A DNA stretch of 64,000 nt from an uncultured Eubacteriales bacterium (GCA_900545925.1 URAZ01000016.1:13168-77167), one strand, 5' to 3'; counted from the first letter of the stretch, positions 43,256-52,091 are shown. The notes: generated by a model from the sequence alone, not told the origin. Numbers and translations: made by a program.

Positions 43256-43867
43256 ATGGCGGATACAGGCGTACAGAAAAACATAAGGATGGATGCGGCT
43301 GCAAGGCGGGAGCAGATATTGAATACCGCATGCGGCCTGTTTTATGAATATGGCTATGACGGCGTAACGACAAAACAGCTCGCTGAAGCGCTGGGCTGCA
43401 GCGAAGGGCTGATTTTTAAGTACTTTCCGTCAAAGGATGCGATCTATCAGGCGCTCCTGCAGGAGTGGGAGGACAGCATGACAGAACCGGTCGTGTTTGA
43501 GCGCGTAGAGGACTCCCCTATTCGTACATTGGAAAAGATCTATACAGACATGGTCATCCGCCGCGCGTGGCAGAAAAGTCCCAAAACGCGGCCGCATCTG
43601 GAGGTGGCCATTCTGACGCGCACCAGTATGAGCAAAGAGCATTTTCGGATCCTTGGTGAAAGTCCCGACGTTGTTTTTTGCAGCATCATGCCGCTTGTCC
43701 GGGAGGGACAGGATAAGGGCGAGATCAGACAAGGCGACCCTGTCGCAATTTCCGTGATGTTTGCCAATATGGTGCTGGGCATGATCCAATCCAACCGGAA
43801 TTACCCGGGCCGCTATCCGAGAATTCCATTTGAAGTTGTCCGCTCGGCGCTATTTGATCCGAAGTGA
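43256..43867 (+). CDS. TetR-family regulator divergent from the sugar ABC operon
   Basis: A 203-residue regulator. The N-terminal HTH is clear: REQILNTACGLFYEYGYDGV, TTKQLAEALGCSEGLIFKYF, PSKDAIYQALLQ. The ligand-binding domain is unremarkable. The ATG at 43256 follows AGGAGCGGAG. It faces the lipoprotein operon across 292 bases that contain both promoters and paired AAGTAA sites, so it is the likely local repressor. Confidence 0.88.
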   Translation: MADTGVQKNIRMDAAARREQILNTACGLFYEYGYDGVTTKQLAEALGCSEGLIFKYFPSKDAIYQALLQEWEDSMTEPVVFERVEDSPIRTLEKIYTDMVIRRAWQKSPKTRPHLEVAILTRTSMSKEHFRILGESPDVVFCSIMPLVREGQDKGEIRQGDPVAISVMFANMVLGMIQSNRNYPGRYPRIPFEVVRSALFDPK

Positions 43868-43871
43868 GCAA

Positions 43872-43917
43872 AACTGCCTCTGAATGATTTTTAAAATCGT
43901 TAGAGGCAGTTCCTTTT
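43872..43917 (+). terminator. rho-independent terminator after tetR
   Basis: AACTGCCTCT (43872-43881) pairs with AGAGGCAGTT (43902-43911), extended by inner pairing around a TTAAAA centre, then CCTTTTT. Confidence 0.8.
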
Positions 43918-43971
43918 TGACAGGGAATAGTAGGCGCCAAAGCAGAGGGCGGCTGGCTACGCATGAGACAA

Positions 43972-44005
43972 TAGTAACGGAACGTTGTACAAGGTTCCGT
44001 TACTA
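43972..44005. repeat. 34-base palindrome, IS66-end-like
   Basis: TAGTAACGGAAC (43972-43983) and its inverse GTTCCGTTACTA (43994-44005) around TTGTACAA-like centre bases. It immediately precedes the IS66 TnpA fragment, so it is probably part of that element or its promoter region. Confidence 0.5.
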
Positions 44006-44026
44006 TCGTTACTGGAGAATATCAAG

Positions 44027-44197
44027 ATGACAAGCGCAGAGTTGAAGCACCGTGCGAAGCTGCAGGCGTGGGCGGCACGAATACAGGACTGCCGCAGCAG
44101 CGGCCTGTCGGTAGGGAAAGAAACACAATTGGTTTGCCATAAATTCATGACAGACAATTGCGATTGGCAGTCTCTCATTTTTATGCGTTTTGGGTAA
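44027..44197 (+). pseudogene. truncated IS66-type accessory protein (TnpA-like)
   Basis: The first 28 codons from the ATG at 44027, MTSAELKHRAKLQAWAARIQ followed by DCRSSGLSV, match the start of small IS66-family TnpA proteins, normally 100-130 residues. After GLSV the frame leaves the family (GKETQLVCHKF) and stops at 44197. The remaining bases to 44390 hold no recognisable gene. It is a scar of an insertion sequence. Confidence 0.6.
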
Positions 44198-44390
44198 GAA
44201 CAGAGGACCGTTGATTTTTAAGCCATCCCGATAACAGGAAATTTTTTTCTTTCAACGCCCGTAGATTTGAATTCCAGCGTATCTCTCACCTATTGCCTAT
44301 AATTGGAATGTAGCTTTCGGCTGCTTCGCGCAGATGCAACCCGAGAAGATGGCGGCAGCCTTTCCGCGTTATCTGTGATTTTCAATTTAC

Positions 44391-45371
44391 TTACCCCATA
44401 TACTTCTCTAAATACGCCTCCACTTCTTTCATATAGGCGGCGTAAATCCGATTGTCATTCTGCAAGCCGTGGCCGGAGTGTTCCATCACAAAATAGCGAT
44501 AGTCGGCGCCGCTCTCTTGTAGGGCCGCTTCCAGCCGCTTGGAGGCAAGAAAAGGCTGCACCTTGTCGCAGGCTCCATAGGCCACTACGGTTGGCACGGG
44601 ATTCTCCGACACATAATCCGCAGCAGAGATGGCGTGAACCTTTGACAGATAGGAACCGTCTGCCATTTCCTCCGGCGTGATCTCCTGTCCGCTCATCACG
44701 CTGAACAGCACTGCACCGGCAGCTCTGGATTCTTCGCTGTCCAGTCCCACACCGAAAATTCCCCAGTCCTCCGCCACGAAGCTGGACGGGCCTACTGCGC
44801 CAAAGGTGAACACCACCGGCACAGGCGCGTCCTTCCCGTCGCGGTAGGCATAGATCATCGCAAGTGCATGACCTGCGGAGCCGCCGGCGACGGTCATTTT
44901 ATCAATGGGATAGCCCTCCTTTGCAGCGGCTTTGATCACCTCGGGGATGGCTGCTTTGATTTCCTCAGACTGGCTCAGGACGCTGGCGGTATTCGTGTCT
45001 GTGCGGAGCGTGTAGTTGATGCCTGCCGCCACATAACCCTTGGAGCAGAGCCATGCCAGCATCTCCCGGTCGCCGGATTTGTCCCCGGAGGTAAAGCCGC
45101 CTGCGTGGAGATAGACAGCCAGACCGTAATGGGATTTTCCGCTGTCCTTCGGCAGATACAGGTCAAACTTGTTGGCGTCTCCATCGCCGTAAGGCAGATC
45201 CTCTTTCAGCGTGCCGAGCTCATCGCTCCATTTTACGCTGTATTCCTTTGCCCAACCGGGCTGAATGGCGAACTTGCTGACAGCGCCTGCACAAAAGGCC
45301 AGCAAAAATGCCAAAATACCAACTCCGACCGACACAGCCCGCACCTTCTTTCCTCTTTTTACCTTGTTCAC
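44391..45371 (-). CDS. membrane-anchored alpha/beta hydrolase (esterase)
   Basis: A 326-residue protein from a GTG at 45371. A hydrophobic helix near the N-terminus (VSVGVGILAFLLAFCAGAVS) should anchor it or act as a signal. The hydrolase domain has the oxyanion segment VYLHAGGFTSGD, the nucleophile elbow GGSAGHALAM and a late HSGHG with the catalytic histidine, as in hormone-sensitive-lipase-like esterases. The GTG overlaps the stop of the 44-codon gene upstream (GTGA), so translation is coupled. A divergent TetR gene adjoins. Substrate unknown. Confidence 0.8.
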   Translation of the reverse strand: MNKVKRGKKVRAVSVGVGILAFLLAFCAGAVSKFAIQPGWAKEYSVKWSDELGTLKEDLPYGDGDANKFDLYLPKDSGKSHYGLAVYLHAGGFTSGDKSGDREMLAWLCSKGYVAAGINYTLRTDTNTASVLSQSEEIKAAIPEVIKAAAKEGYPIDKMTVAGGSAGHALAMIYAYRDGKDAPVPVVFTFGAVGPSSFVAEDWGIFGVGLDSEESRAAGAVLFSVMSGQEITPEEMADGSYLSKVHAISAADYVSENPVPTVVAYGACDKVQPFLASKRLEAALQESGADYRYFVMEHSGHGLQNDNRIYAAYMKEVEAYLEKYMG

Positions 45372-45502
45372 AGAACATTCCCTCCAAACAGCGTGCCGCC
45401 CAACAGCAGGTTCATCAGCGCTCGCACCGCCAATCGTCCCAGAACGAAGCCGATCAGGAGGATTGCGGAAAGGATCAAAACTCGTTTTGTTGTCAGTGTC
45501 AT
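45368..45502 (-). CDS. 44-residue membrane peptide, leader gene of the esterase operon
   Basis: A short gene with ATG at 45502 and AAGGAG at normal distance. The peptide is one hydrophobic helix, VLILSAILLIGFVLGRLAV, followed by LMNLLLGGTLFGGN. Its stop overlaps the esterase GTG. It is too short for most gene finders, yet the ribosome site, coupling and the promoter upstream (45533-45561) support that it is real. Confidence 0.6.
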   Translation of the reverse strand: MTLTTKRVLILSAILLIGFVLGRLAVRALMNLLLGGTLFGGNVL

Positions 45503-45525
45503 AAAGTATCTCCTTGACTTTTTGA

Positions 45526-45584
45526 TGAGACAAGTGTATCGTATAATTATTGATGAGTCAATTGTCTCAGCAAAAATGAGACAA
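45526..45584. promoter_or_regulatory. TGAGACAA operator cluster
   Basis: Three copies of an 8-base site: TGAGACAA at 45526-45533, its inverse TTGTCTCA at 45562-45569, and TGAGACAA at 45577-45584. The last two form an 8-7-8 palindrome. The sites flank and touch the reverse promoter and lie just before the tetR gene, as expected for an autoregulating divergent TetR repressor. Confidence 0.6.
45533..45561 (-). promoter_or_regulatory. promoter of the peptide-esterase operon
   Basis: Reverse strand TTGACT (45556-45561), 17-base spacer, TACACT (45533-45538), 31 bases before the small gene. Confidence 0.6.
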
Positions 45585-45607
45585 AGCACAAGGAGATGTA
45601 TCAGCCC

Positions 45608-46156
45608 ATGAACAATCAGGAGAAGAACACCTATGTCCGCAATCAGATTCTTAGAGCACTTCTGAACATGATGCAGGAGCAGCCCTTTGCCGATATTTCC
45701 ATCAGTGCCTTGGTAAGCACGGCGCAGGTAGGCAGAGCTTCTTTCTACCGCAATTTTACGGACAAGGAAGATGTACTGCGGCAGGAGAATGACCGGCTGA
45801 CGGCACAGTGGAAGCAGAGCTATGACACCGCGGAGCACGCCGCTCCCAATGAGCTACTTATTTCGTTGCTGGATTTTTACAAGGAGCATTCCGACTTTTG
45901 TCTGGCGCTGTATCAAGCCGGGCTTTCGGATATCGTGCTGCAAACGCTGCTGAAGCAGTCGGAGATCACCCCGGAGATGCCCAATGCCATTGCCTACCTC
46001 AAATCCTCTATCGCCTATATGCTCTACGGATGGATCGTGGAATGGATGAAGCGAGGAATGCAGGAGAGCGGTACAGAGCTGGCGAAGATGTTTGAGGAAG
46101 CGCAGGGAACCGGGATCAATCAATACAGGTCTACGCTCAATACGCCGTCAGCATAG
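45608..46156 (+). CDS. TetR-family regulator (esterase-linked)
   Basis: A 182-residue regulator. HTH: VRNQILRALLNMMQEQPFAD, ISISALVSTAQVGRASFYRN and FTDKEDVLRQ. Start at the ATG at 45608, with AAGGAG 12 bases upstream; the ATG at 45596 abuts that site. The final residues (GTGINQYRSTLNTPSA) look unlike the family and overlap the remnant of a serine recombinase in another frame, so the 3' end may have been altered by an insertion. It is similar in build to the TetR at 52218. Confidence 0.85.
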   Translation: MNNQEKNTYVRNQILRALLNMMQEQPFADISISALVSTAQVGRASFYRNFTDKEDVLRQENDRLTAQWKQSYDTAEHAAPNELLISLLDFYKEHSDFCLALYQAGLSDIVLQTLLKQSEITPEMPNAIAYLKSSIAYMLYGWIVEWMKRGMQESGTELAKMFEEAQGTGINQYRSTLNTPSA

Positions 46157-46603
46157 ACCGGTTCCTGCAAACAAGACAGGAGCCGCGACAGCTTGACCGC
46201 AAACAGGCGCAGCGACAGTTGCAGACCCTCCAGAGTCGGAAAGCCCAGCTTGACAAGCGGCTGCGAAACCTCTATGAAGGACTGGTAGAGGGCGACCGCT
46301 CCCGCGAGAGCTTCGCGGCGCAGAAGAAAGCTCTGACGGTGCAGGCGGAGGATATTTCTCACACGGTTCTGCACGGTCCTGGAGCTGGAGCACAAAATAA
46401 GCGGCAGCGACGACGGCAGCAATGCTGTAATCGAGCAGTTCAAGAGCTATGCCGTGATTACGGCGCTGACCAGGGAAATCTCAATCGAACTGCTGCACTC
46501 CGTCACCATCTACCCGGACGGGCGCATGGATATCCGGCTGAACCTTGCCGATGATATTGAAGCTTTGCTGGAAACCTTGTGCCGGGAGTCCTGCGCGGCG
46601 TGA
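46143..46603 (+). pseudogene. C-terminal remnant of a large serine recombinase, frameshifted
   Basis: From 46143 one frame reads AVSIDRFLQTRQEPRQLDRK, then a coiled coil (LQTLQSRKAQLDKRLRNLY) and EGLVEGDRSRESFAAQKKAL. A shift near 46380 moves to a frame with LELEHKISGSDDGSN, FKSYAVITALTREISIELLH and VTIYPDGRMDIRLNL, stopping at 46603. This is the C-terminal coiled coil and final domain of recombinases encoded by clostridial conjugative elements. The catalytic domain is missing here. Confidence 0.7.
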
Positions 46604-46611
46604 ATTTATTA

Positions 46612-46771
46612 GGGTGTATCTGAAAACTCCCAACGCACCCGGACAGCGGGCCTTTTTGCGGTGCGCCGCGTCATTTTTCCTTGAAATACGTCAGTATTCC
46701 TGCGAAAAAATGTCTTGCGCAACGCAAAAATCCCTCACTGCCGGTCACATCATGAGTTTTCAGATACACCC
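46612..46771. mobile_element. 160-bp MITE with IS5-type ends
   Basis: Left end AGGGTGTATCTGAAAACTC (46611-46629) is the exact inverse of the right end (46754-46772). Taking TA as the duplicated target (46610-46611 and 46772-46773), the element spans 160 bases. It codes for nothing. The first 15 bases match, except one, the end of the IS5-family remnant at 47162, whose transposase could have moved it. Confidence 0.8.
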
Positions 46772-46784
46772 TAGTCCTTTCTGT

Positions 46785-46892
46785 ATAGCAGCCGATGACG
46801 GCGTATCCGGTACTACCTTCCAGCGGAAAGGCATTCAGCAGATGCAGAAAATGGTGGAAGAAGGCCTGATCGACACGATCATCGTAAAAGAT
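46785..46892 (+). pseudogene. N-terminal fragment of a serine recombinase
   Basis: An open stretch AADDGVSGTTFQRKGIQQM followed by VEEGLIDTIIVKD, the typical resolvase-domain segment just before the conserved SRLGR. Residues before (with the catalytic serine) and after are absent. It lies downstream of the C-terminal remnant, the wrong order for one gene, so the locus was rearranged or two recombinases decayed here. Confidence 0.65.
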
Positions 46893-47044
46893 TATTGTGC
46901 GATAATAGGACTAAATCAGAAAGGCCTTGAAACTCAAGGCATTCTGGCTTAGTCCCTTCTTTTTTGACCGAAAACAAAGGACTTTCACAATAATCAAGCA
47001 AGCCAGAGGGTGCCGCTGCACACTTCCGGCAGAAGGAGGATATA

Positions 47045-47161
47045 GTGGGTGCTATCAAAGTCTTCTTGAAGGAGGTTGTGCTTCCAATCGCGCTTGCGTC
47101 CTGCCTCGCGTCATTTCTCAATCCGATTTATATGCCTGACGGCGTATGTGACTACTTCCTA
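47045..47161 (+). pseudogene. small conjugative-element membrane protein cut by the IS5 element
   Basis: GTG at 47045 after AGAAGGAGG opens IKVFLKEVVLPIALASCLAS and FLNPIYMPDGVCDYF, resembling small DUF6050-like membrane proteins of conjugative elements. The frame runs into the left end of the IS5 remnant at 47162, which interrupts it. Confidence 0.45.
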
Positions 47162-47785
47162 GGGCGTATCTGAAAAGTCAAAAATAGCGAAGCGTACAAG
47201 AAAAAAGACACAAATAAGTGGTAAGACAAGGGCAGAAAGAAGTGACAAGCATGAAAGCCCGTCGTTATGAACTTACCGATAAGGAATGGGAACTGATCCG
47301 GCCGCTTATCCCGATCTCGCATACCGGTCGCCCGCAGAAGGATATTCGCGCGCATCTCAATGGCATCCTGTGGCTTGCCCGCAGCGGTGCGCGCTGGAGC
47401 GATCTTCCTGCAAGATTCGGTCCGCATCAGACTGTGTACAGCTGCTTCTGCCGTTGGCGGGACGATGGAACCCTGAAAAAGATCTTCGAGCTCTGCGCGG
47501 CCCCAGGCACTGGCGCGGAGCTGAGCATGGATTCAACGTCGATCAAAGCATCCGTGCAGGCAGGTCGTGGAATAAGAAAGCGAGCAAAAGTCAGACATCA
47601 AGCAGCATCGGCAAAACACGCGGAGGTCTGAACACGAAAATTCATGCCATCGTTGGAAAAGACCTGCGGCCTGTGGCTTTTTTGCTGTCTGCCGGGAATG
47701 TTGACAATTGCACGGAGGCAGTTCCTCTGCTGAAGCTGCTTCCAGACCTGAAGGCCTGTGATAAGGATCTCATCCGAGTGAAGTT
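47162..47785 (+). mobile_element. truncated IS5-family (IS427 group-like) insertion sequence
   Basis: Left end GGGCGTATCTGAAAAG at 47162-47177 next to a TA. The transposase gene follows, but no matching right end is seen before 48120, so the 3' part is lost. The end position is approximate, where similarity to transposases fades. Confidence 0.7.
47251..47785 (+). pseudogene. IS5-family transposase, two frames and truncated
   Basis: First frame from ATG 47251: RRYELTDKEWELIRPLIPIS, GRPQKDIRAHLNGILWLARS, GARWSDLPARFGPHQTVYSC and LSMDSTSIKASVQAG with the first catalytic aspartate. Near 47570 similarity moves to the +1-related frame: GKTRGGLNTKIHAIV and VAFLLSAGNVDNCTEAVPLL. IS427-group elements often use a programmed frameshift, so the shift may be original, but the C-terminal catalytic residues (usually D and E further on) are absent. 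Not functional. Confidence 0.75.
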
Positions 47786-47827
47786 TCAGAAAAAGTGCGG
47801 TGAAGAACTGCTTCCCAAGATGGCAAG

Positions 47828-47938
47828 GTGATTTCTGTGGCAGTCTATCGCGTAAACAAGAATCGGGGCTATACGGTCATGGCGAATTTTCACCTTCGAG
47901 ACAAGAGCCTGTCACTCAAGGCGGTTGGGCTACCTTGA
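47828..47938 (+). pseudogene. N-terminal fragment of a replisome-organiser/HTH protein of a conjugative element
   Basis: Thirty-six codons, VISVAVYRVNKNRGYTVMAN then FHLRDKSLSLKAVGL, match the conserved start of helix-turn-helix replication proteins in clostridial elements, where the next residues would be LSxMLSLPxxW. Here a stop comes after GLP. The bases from 47939 to 48119 contain no recognisable gene. Confidence 0.6.
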
Positions 47939-48119
47939 CAGTTTTGTGCTGTCCATATTCAACCTGAGAGGTGGGACTGCTCAATCCGGGCGGTCCCATT
48001 GCTCAATTTACGAGGAACCGCTGATCAATTCCACCGATCGAGCTGATTTTGCAGAGCGGCGTATACATTCGTGAAATAAATGGAATTACTCTTGGTACAA
48101 AGCAGCTTGGTTATAAGAT

Positions 48120-49595
48120 TCAGTACTTGCGCGACAGCTGCGCCTCACACTCGGCGCGGCTGATCTCACCGGCGTTGCATTTGGCCATGAGCGCTGCATC
48201 CTTGTCACGCAGCTTGTACAGGGACATAACGGCAACGCCGAGGATGGTGCCGATCGCAGGGATCAGCATATAGACAATCCAGAGCGTATTCAGTGCGCTC
48301 TGCGGCTGAACGACATTCAGCGCAGCAAGCTCCTCAAAGCTGTCTGCCTCAACAGCGATCCAACTGGACAAACCGAGGATGAACAAGCCAAGGGAGGACG
48401 ATATGCTTGCCGTGAGCTTGTTCAGGAAAGCGTTCAGCGAAAAGAAGATGCCGGAGCAGTCCTTGCCTGTCTTATAGCGCGTGTATTCGATTGTATCCGG
48501 CGTGAAGAAAGTTTTGGCAATGTTGGAAACATTGCCGGGTGCGGCCTGTAAAACAAGCAGGATTGTGATCAACACGAAATTACGATATCCGGCAAAGTAA
48601 ATCAGCGAATAGATCAGCGCGCCGGAGAGACCGCAGACCATAAATACCTTTTTCTTTCCAAACCGGCGGCAGAGCCGCTCGGTATTCAGCTGCGCGATCA
48701 GCTGCGGGACAAACGCAATGGCGATTGGGATCACGAGGATCATCGAATCTCCGTAGAGATAATAGGAGGCATAGGTACCGAGAGCGCTGCCGGTCTGAAG
48801 CCCGCTGAAGATCAGGGTGCTCAACAGGATGATGGCCATATACTTGTTCGTTTTGATACACTCGAGCATATCCCGGAACGTGTAATGCTGTGTTTCCTGT
48901 TCGTTTTCGGCATTTTTCAGCTCGACGTTGTGCTCTTTTACCTTTGTTGCCAGCGGCAGCATCATAATAAAGAAGATCACGGAGGAAACGATCGCGACGG
49001 CACGCATGGAAAGGCCAACGTGCTCGCTGACGAGGAACATCCAGACGACACCGGCGAGAACCGTAAAGATACCGGACAAAATCCCCTTGAATTGCAAAAT
49101 GCTGTTGCGTTCATCGACGTTGTCAGTCAGAGAGACGATCATGGAGTTCATCGGAACCTCTACGAGCGTATAGGACAGATCGTAGAGCAGATATGTAACC
49201 ATGAACCAGCCGATTTTCAGCGCGTCAGACGCCTCCTGCGGCATCAGGAAGAAAATCACGGTAAAGATCGGGAAAAGGAAAAATGTTGCGCGGTACCACG
49301 GCAGGTATTTTCCCTCTCCGGCCAGCTTTCCCAGCAGCCGGTTGTTGCGGATGTTCAGCTTGTCGATCAGGAATCCAAAGATCACATCGTCGCAGGCGTC
49401 AATGATTTTGACGATTAAAATAGCAGCGGAGATCTTGACCAGATTGATGCCCTGAAAGAGCAGAAACAGCGTCATAAATGCCGTGACAATATACCCCTCC
49501 AGCGTGCGGCCAAGGTCGCCGATATAATAATTCAGCCGTTCCGAACGGGTTGTCTGCCAGGTTTCCCGATTGACGGACGTTTTTTTCGTTTTCAT
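48120..49595 (-). CDS. GPH/MelB-family sugar:cation symporter
   Basis: A 491-residue inner-membrane protein with about twelve helices. Seen: LNYYIGDLGRTLEGYIVTAF, the family motif IIDACDDVIFGFLIDKLNIR with its cation-site aspartates, and PDTIEYTRYKTGKDCSGIFF in the second half. GPH transporters bring in oligosaccharides or glycosides with Na+ or H+. Its start overlaps the tannase-like stop by four bases, so it is the third gene of the esterase-tannase-transporter operon. Confidence 0.9.
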   Translation of the reverse strand: MKTKKTSVNRETWQTTRSERLNYYIGDLGRTLEGYIVTAFMTLFLLFQGINLVKISAAILIVKIIDACDDVIFGFLIDKLNIRNNRLLGKLAGEGKYLPWYRATFFLFPIFTVIFFLMPQEASDALKIGWFMVTYLLYDLSYTLVEVPMNSMIVSLTDNVDERNSILQFKGILSGIFTVLAGVVWMFLVSEHVGLSMRAVAIVSSVIFFIMMLPLATKVKEHNVELKNAENEQETQHYTFRDMLECIKTNKYMAIILLSTLIFSGLQTGSALGTYASYYLYGDSMILVIPIAIAFVPQLIAQLNTERLCRRFGKKKVFMVCGLSGALIYSLIYFAGYRNFVLITILLVLQAAPGNVSNIAKTFFTPDTIEYTRYKTGKDCSGIFFSLNAFLNKLTASISSSLGLFILGLSSWIAVEADSFEELAALNVVQPQSALNTLWIVYMLIPAIGTILGVAVMSLYKLRDKDAALMAKCNAGEISRAECEAQLSRKY

Positions 49596-51118
49596 GCCTC
49601 ATCCTCCTCATGATTCTGAATCGTGTATGGGAGCGCCTTATCTGTGCGGAGGGTATCGCCGTGTTTCCCTACCTGCACGGTACGGAGCGCCTGCGGCGCA
49701 GAGCCTGTTTCGACCCACGCGATCAGCGCCTGCATGCCGTCTTTTTCTGTGATCCCGGGCGCGTGCCACCGGCAGCTTCCATGCCCGTCGCCCGGCGTGA
49801 TATAAAGGCGGAAGAACTTTTCTGCCTTGTCCGCACCGACCTCGGAGAGCATTCTTCGGCAGTAATCCAGTGTTCCGTCCACCGGAATGAGCGGGTCATC
49901 GATCCCATGGTCGATCATCAGCTTGCCGCCATGCGCAGCAAATGGATGCAGATCAGCACTGTCGGCAGAAAAACGGGCCAGCTCAGTCACGCTCTGCCGG
50001 TGCAGGGATCGATACTGCGGAACCGTGAGCGATTCAAACGTCTGCTTTGGATTTTTCGTGACCCAGCGCAGATAGTAGGTGCTGAGAAAAAACGGTCGCG
50101 GTTTGCCGGAAAGCGTGTAGTAAAATGCCCCGATTGGGATGACCTTGTTCCAGAACAGGACGCCGGGGCGGAATCCGTACCAAAGGCGATTCCCAGCCTC
50201 ATCCGTCGGCCCATCCCAGAGCTGCTTCATGATGCGTGCATCTGCTTCGGTGATGCCGTTTGTGCCGACAAGGGTAACTGGGTCAAACGCCACGGGAGAC
50301 AGACGGCGGTAATAGGCATCCTGTCCGCCGGCGCTGTTCTGCGCGGCCTCCATAAACTGCCGGATGCGCCGCTCGGAAAGAATATGCCGCTCGCTGTTCA
50401 TGACTGCGACCGGCCACAGACCCTCCGGCAGGAAGCTGGTCCAGTTGATTGCCGGACATGATGCCCAGATCCCATTATAATCCGAAGGATACTCCTGTGC
50501 CAGTACCATTGCCTGCCTGCCGCCGCCGCTTCCGCCGTGAAAGTATGAATACTGCACCTGACGGCCGTGGAGCAGTTCGCAGACGGCTTTCCCGGCCAGC
50601 GTCATGAAATGCGTGCTTCTTCCGTGCCAGTTTTCAAGCCGCTCCATGTCGAGTGTGCCAGATTCCCTGTCCAGAGCCCATTCCTTTTCCCGGTTTGCCG
50701 CGTCCGTCGTTGCAGCGGCAAATCCGTTCATGACCGCAAATGGCAGCGTCATGCCGCGCGAGGTATTGTTTGGGCGGGTAATATACTGCTCACCGCCGGT
50801 GGCGGTGCCTCCGCCTCCGGTGCCGATGAACCGGTCATTCCAGCGAACAGGGACCCAAACGGTAATGTACTCGGTATGCCGTCCGGTTTTGTGTGCCAAC
50901 CGGATGTCTATAAACGCGGGGAGGTTTGTAATTTTTCTCAAACCGCGGCGATAGATCCCGGTATCATTACAATGGACGGACTGAACCTGCAGCGCCTCAT
51001 CGGGGAAACGCTTTTGAAGCGCCTGCTGTAACCAGTCGGCTTCTGCACGGCTTTGGATGTCAGGCGTCGGAAAGAGCGATGCAGTGTCATAAAAAAGAAT
51101 ATTATCTCGTTCCTTCAA
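49592..51118 (-). CDS. tannase/feruloyl esterase-family enzyme
   Basis: A 508-residue serine esterase of the tannase/feruloyl-esterase family. Seen: the nucleophile elbow FHGGSGGGRQAMVLAQEYP, the acid region KLMIDHGIDDPLIPVDGTLD and the histidine region PGDGHGSCRWHAPG. These enzymes free gallic or hydroxycinnamic acids from sugars and polyphenols. The TTG at 51118 follows GGAGG and overlaps the upstream esterase stop (TTGA). No signal peptide, so it should act on imported substrate. It is the second gene of its operon. Confidence 0.85.
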   Translation of the reverse strand: MKERDNILFYDTASLFPTPDIQSRAEADWLQQALQKRFPDEALQVQSVHCNDTGIYRRGLRKITNLPAFIDIRLAHKTGRHTEYITVWVPVRWNDRFIGTGGGGTATGGEQYITRPNNTSRGMTLPFAVMNGFAAATTDAANREKEWALDRESGTLDMERLENWHGRSTHFMTLAGKAVCELLHGRQVQYSYFHGGSGGGRQAMVLAQEYPSDYNGIWASCPAINWTSFLPEGLWPVAVMNSERHILSERRIRQFMEAAQNSAGGQDAYYRRLSPVAFDPVTLVGTNGITEADARIMKQLWDGPTDEAGNRLWYGFRPGVLFWNKVIPIGAFYYTLSGKPRPFFLSTYYLRWVTKNPKQTFESLTVPQYRSLHRQSVTELARFSADSADLHPFAAHGGKLMIDHGIDDPLIPVDGTLDYCRRMLSEVGADKAEKFFRLYITPGDGHGSCRWHAPGITEKDGMQALIAWVETGSAPQALRTVQVGKHGDTLRTDKALPYTIQNHEEDEA

Positions 51119-52077
51119 GTCGATTCCTCCAAAAAAAGAACGGCGTCATCGATCCAACCGGAAAGCGGCGTCCGGCTGCCGAGGCCAAAGCCATGAGCGC
51201 CGGCTTCTGCCTGCCGCAGACGGCATGGAACCTGATAGCAGGATAACGCACGCAGGAACTCTGCGGCATTGTCCGGTGGAACCGTGCTGTCGTCCAGCGC
51301 GCGGACAAGATAGGTTTTTGGATAGCCTGCGTCCATGTTTTTCCCGGCGTCGTATCGGTTCAGCTGCTCCGAAGAATAGTCACTTCCGAACAGCCCCTTG
51401 CAGAGATAATCCCTGACCGGGCTTGCCGGATACTGCGCCATGCTGATAAGTGGGTAAGCAAGCGCCAGCAGCAGCGGCTGCGGGAGGCCATAATGCCGGG
51501 CGCCCAGCGCGCATGTTCCCCAGAGGCTTGCCAGATGTCCGCCTGCGGAGAAACCGAACAGGAGGTACTGCATCGGATCGACATCAAACACAGTTCGGTT
51601 TTCCGCGATCAGGCGAAGCGCGTCAGCAAGATCATCCAGCGGCTGCGGCATCAGACCGGACACAAAGCTTTCCGGTACGGCAGTGCGGTAGTTCAGGCAG
51701 AAGCAGTCAAAGCCGAGCGCGTTTAACCGGGCTGCGACCGGCATGGCCTCGACCATTGTGCAGACCGCGCCATAGGCCCCGCCTGCGGCCAGAACAGCGA
51801 ACGCGGTATGCTGTTTTTTCGCGGCGGGCAGATAGACAAGCGACGCATGCGGAAGCGGCCATACAAGCTGAACCTTGCTGTCTGAAACCCGATGCAGATT
51901 CTCCAAACCGTAAAGAATGTCTTCCGGCCCCCATGCCGGTTGTTCGCTATGGAGCTGCGCAAGCGTTTTTTCGGCATTGCTTCCGGTAAGGAAATCCCCA
52001 CCGGAGATGAACTGGCCCTTCATCGCCGGAAAAGCCGCCTCAAGCTCCCAAAGCTTTGTGTCTGATGAAAAATGCAA
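51115..52077 (-). CDS. alpha/beta hydrolase (acyl-glycoside esterase-like), TTG start
   Basis: A 320-residue esterase of the BD-FAE/hormone-sensitive-lipase type. Seen: AVLAAGGAYGAVC, the nucleophile elbow LFGFSAGGHLASLWG, RALDDSTVPPDNAAEF and AGAHGFGLG with aspartate and histidine. The start is TTG at 52077, 6 bases after an AGAGGGG site; longer frames upstream would read through the promoter and operator. First gene of the reverse operon, facing the TetR gene at 52218. Confidence 0.8.
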   Translation of the reverse strand: MHFSSDTKLWELEAAFPAMKGQFISGGDFLTGSNAEKTLAQLHSEQPAWGPEDILYGLENLHRVSDSKVQLVWPLPHASLVYLPAAKKQHTAFAVLAAGGAYGAVCTMVEAMPVAARLNALGFDCFCLNYRTAVPESFVSGLMPQPLDDLADALRLIAENRTVFDVDPMQYLLFGFSAGGHLASLWGTCALGARHYGLPQPLLLALAYPLISMAQYPASPVRDYLCKGLFGSDYSSEQLNRYDAGKNMDAGYPKTYLVRALDDSTVPPDNAAEFLRALSCYQVPCRLRQAEAGAHGFGLGSRTPLSGWIDDAVLFLEEST

Positions 52078-52091
52078 AAAACCATCCCCTC

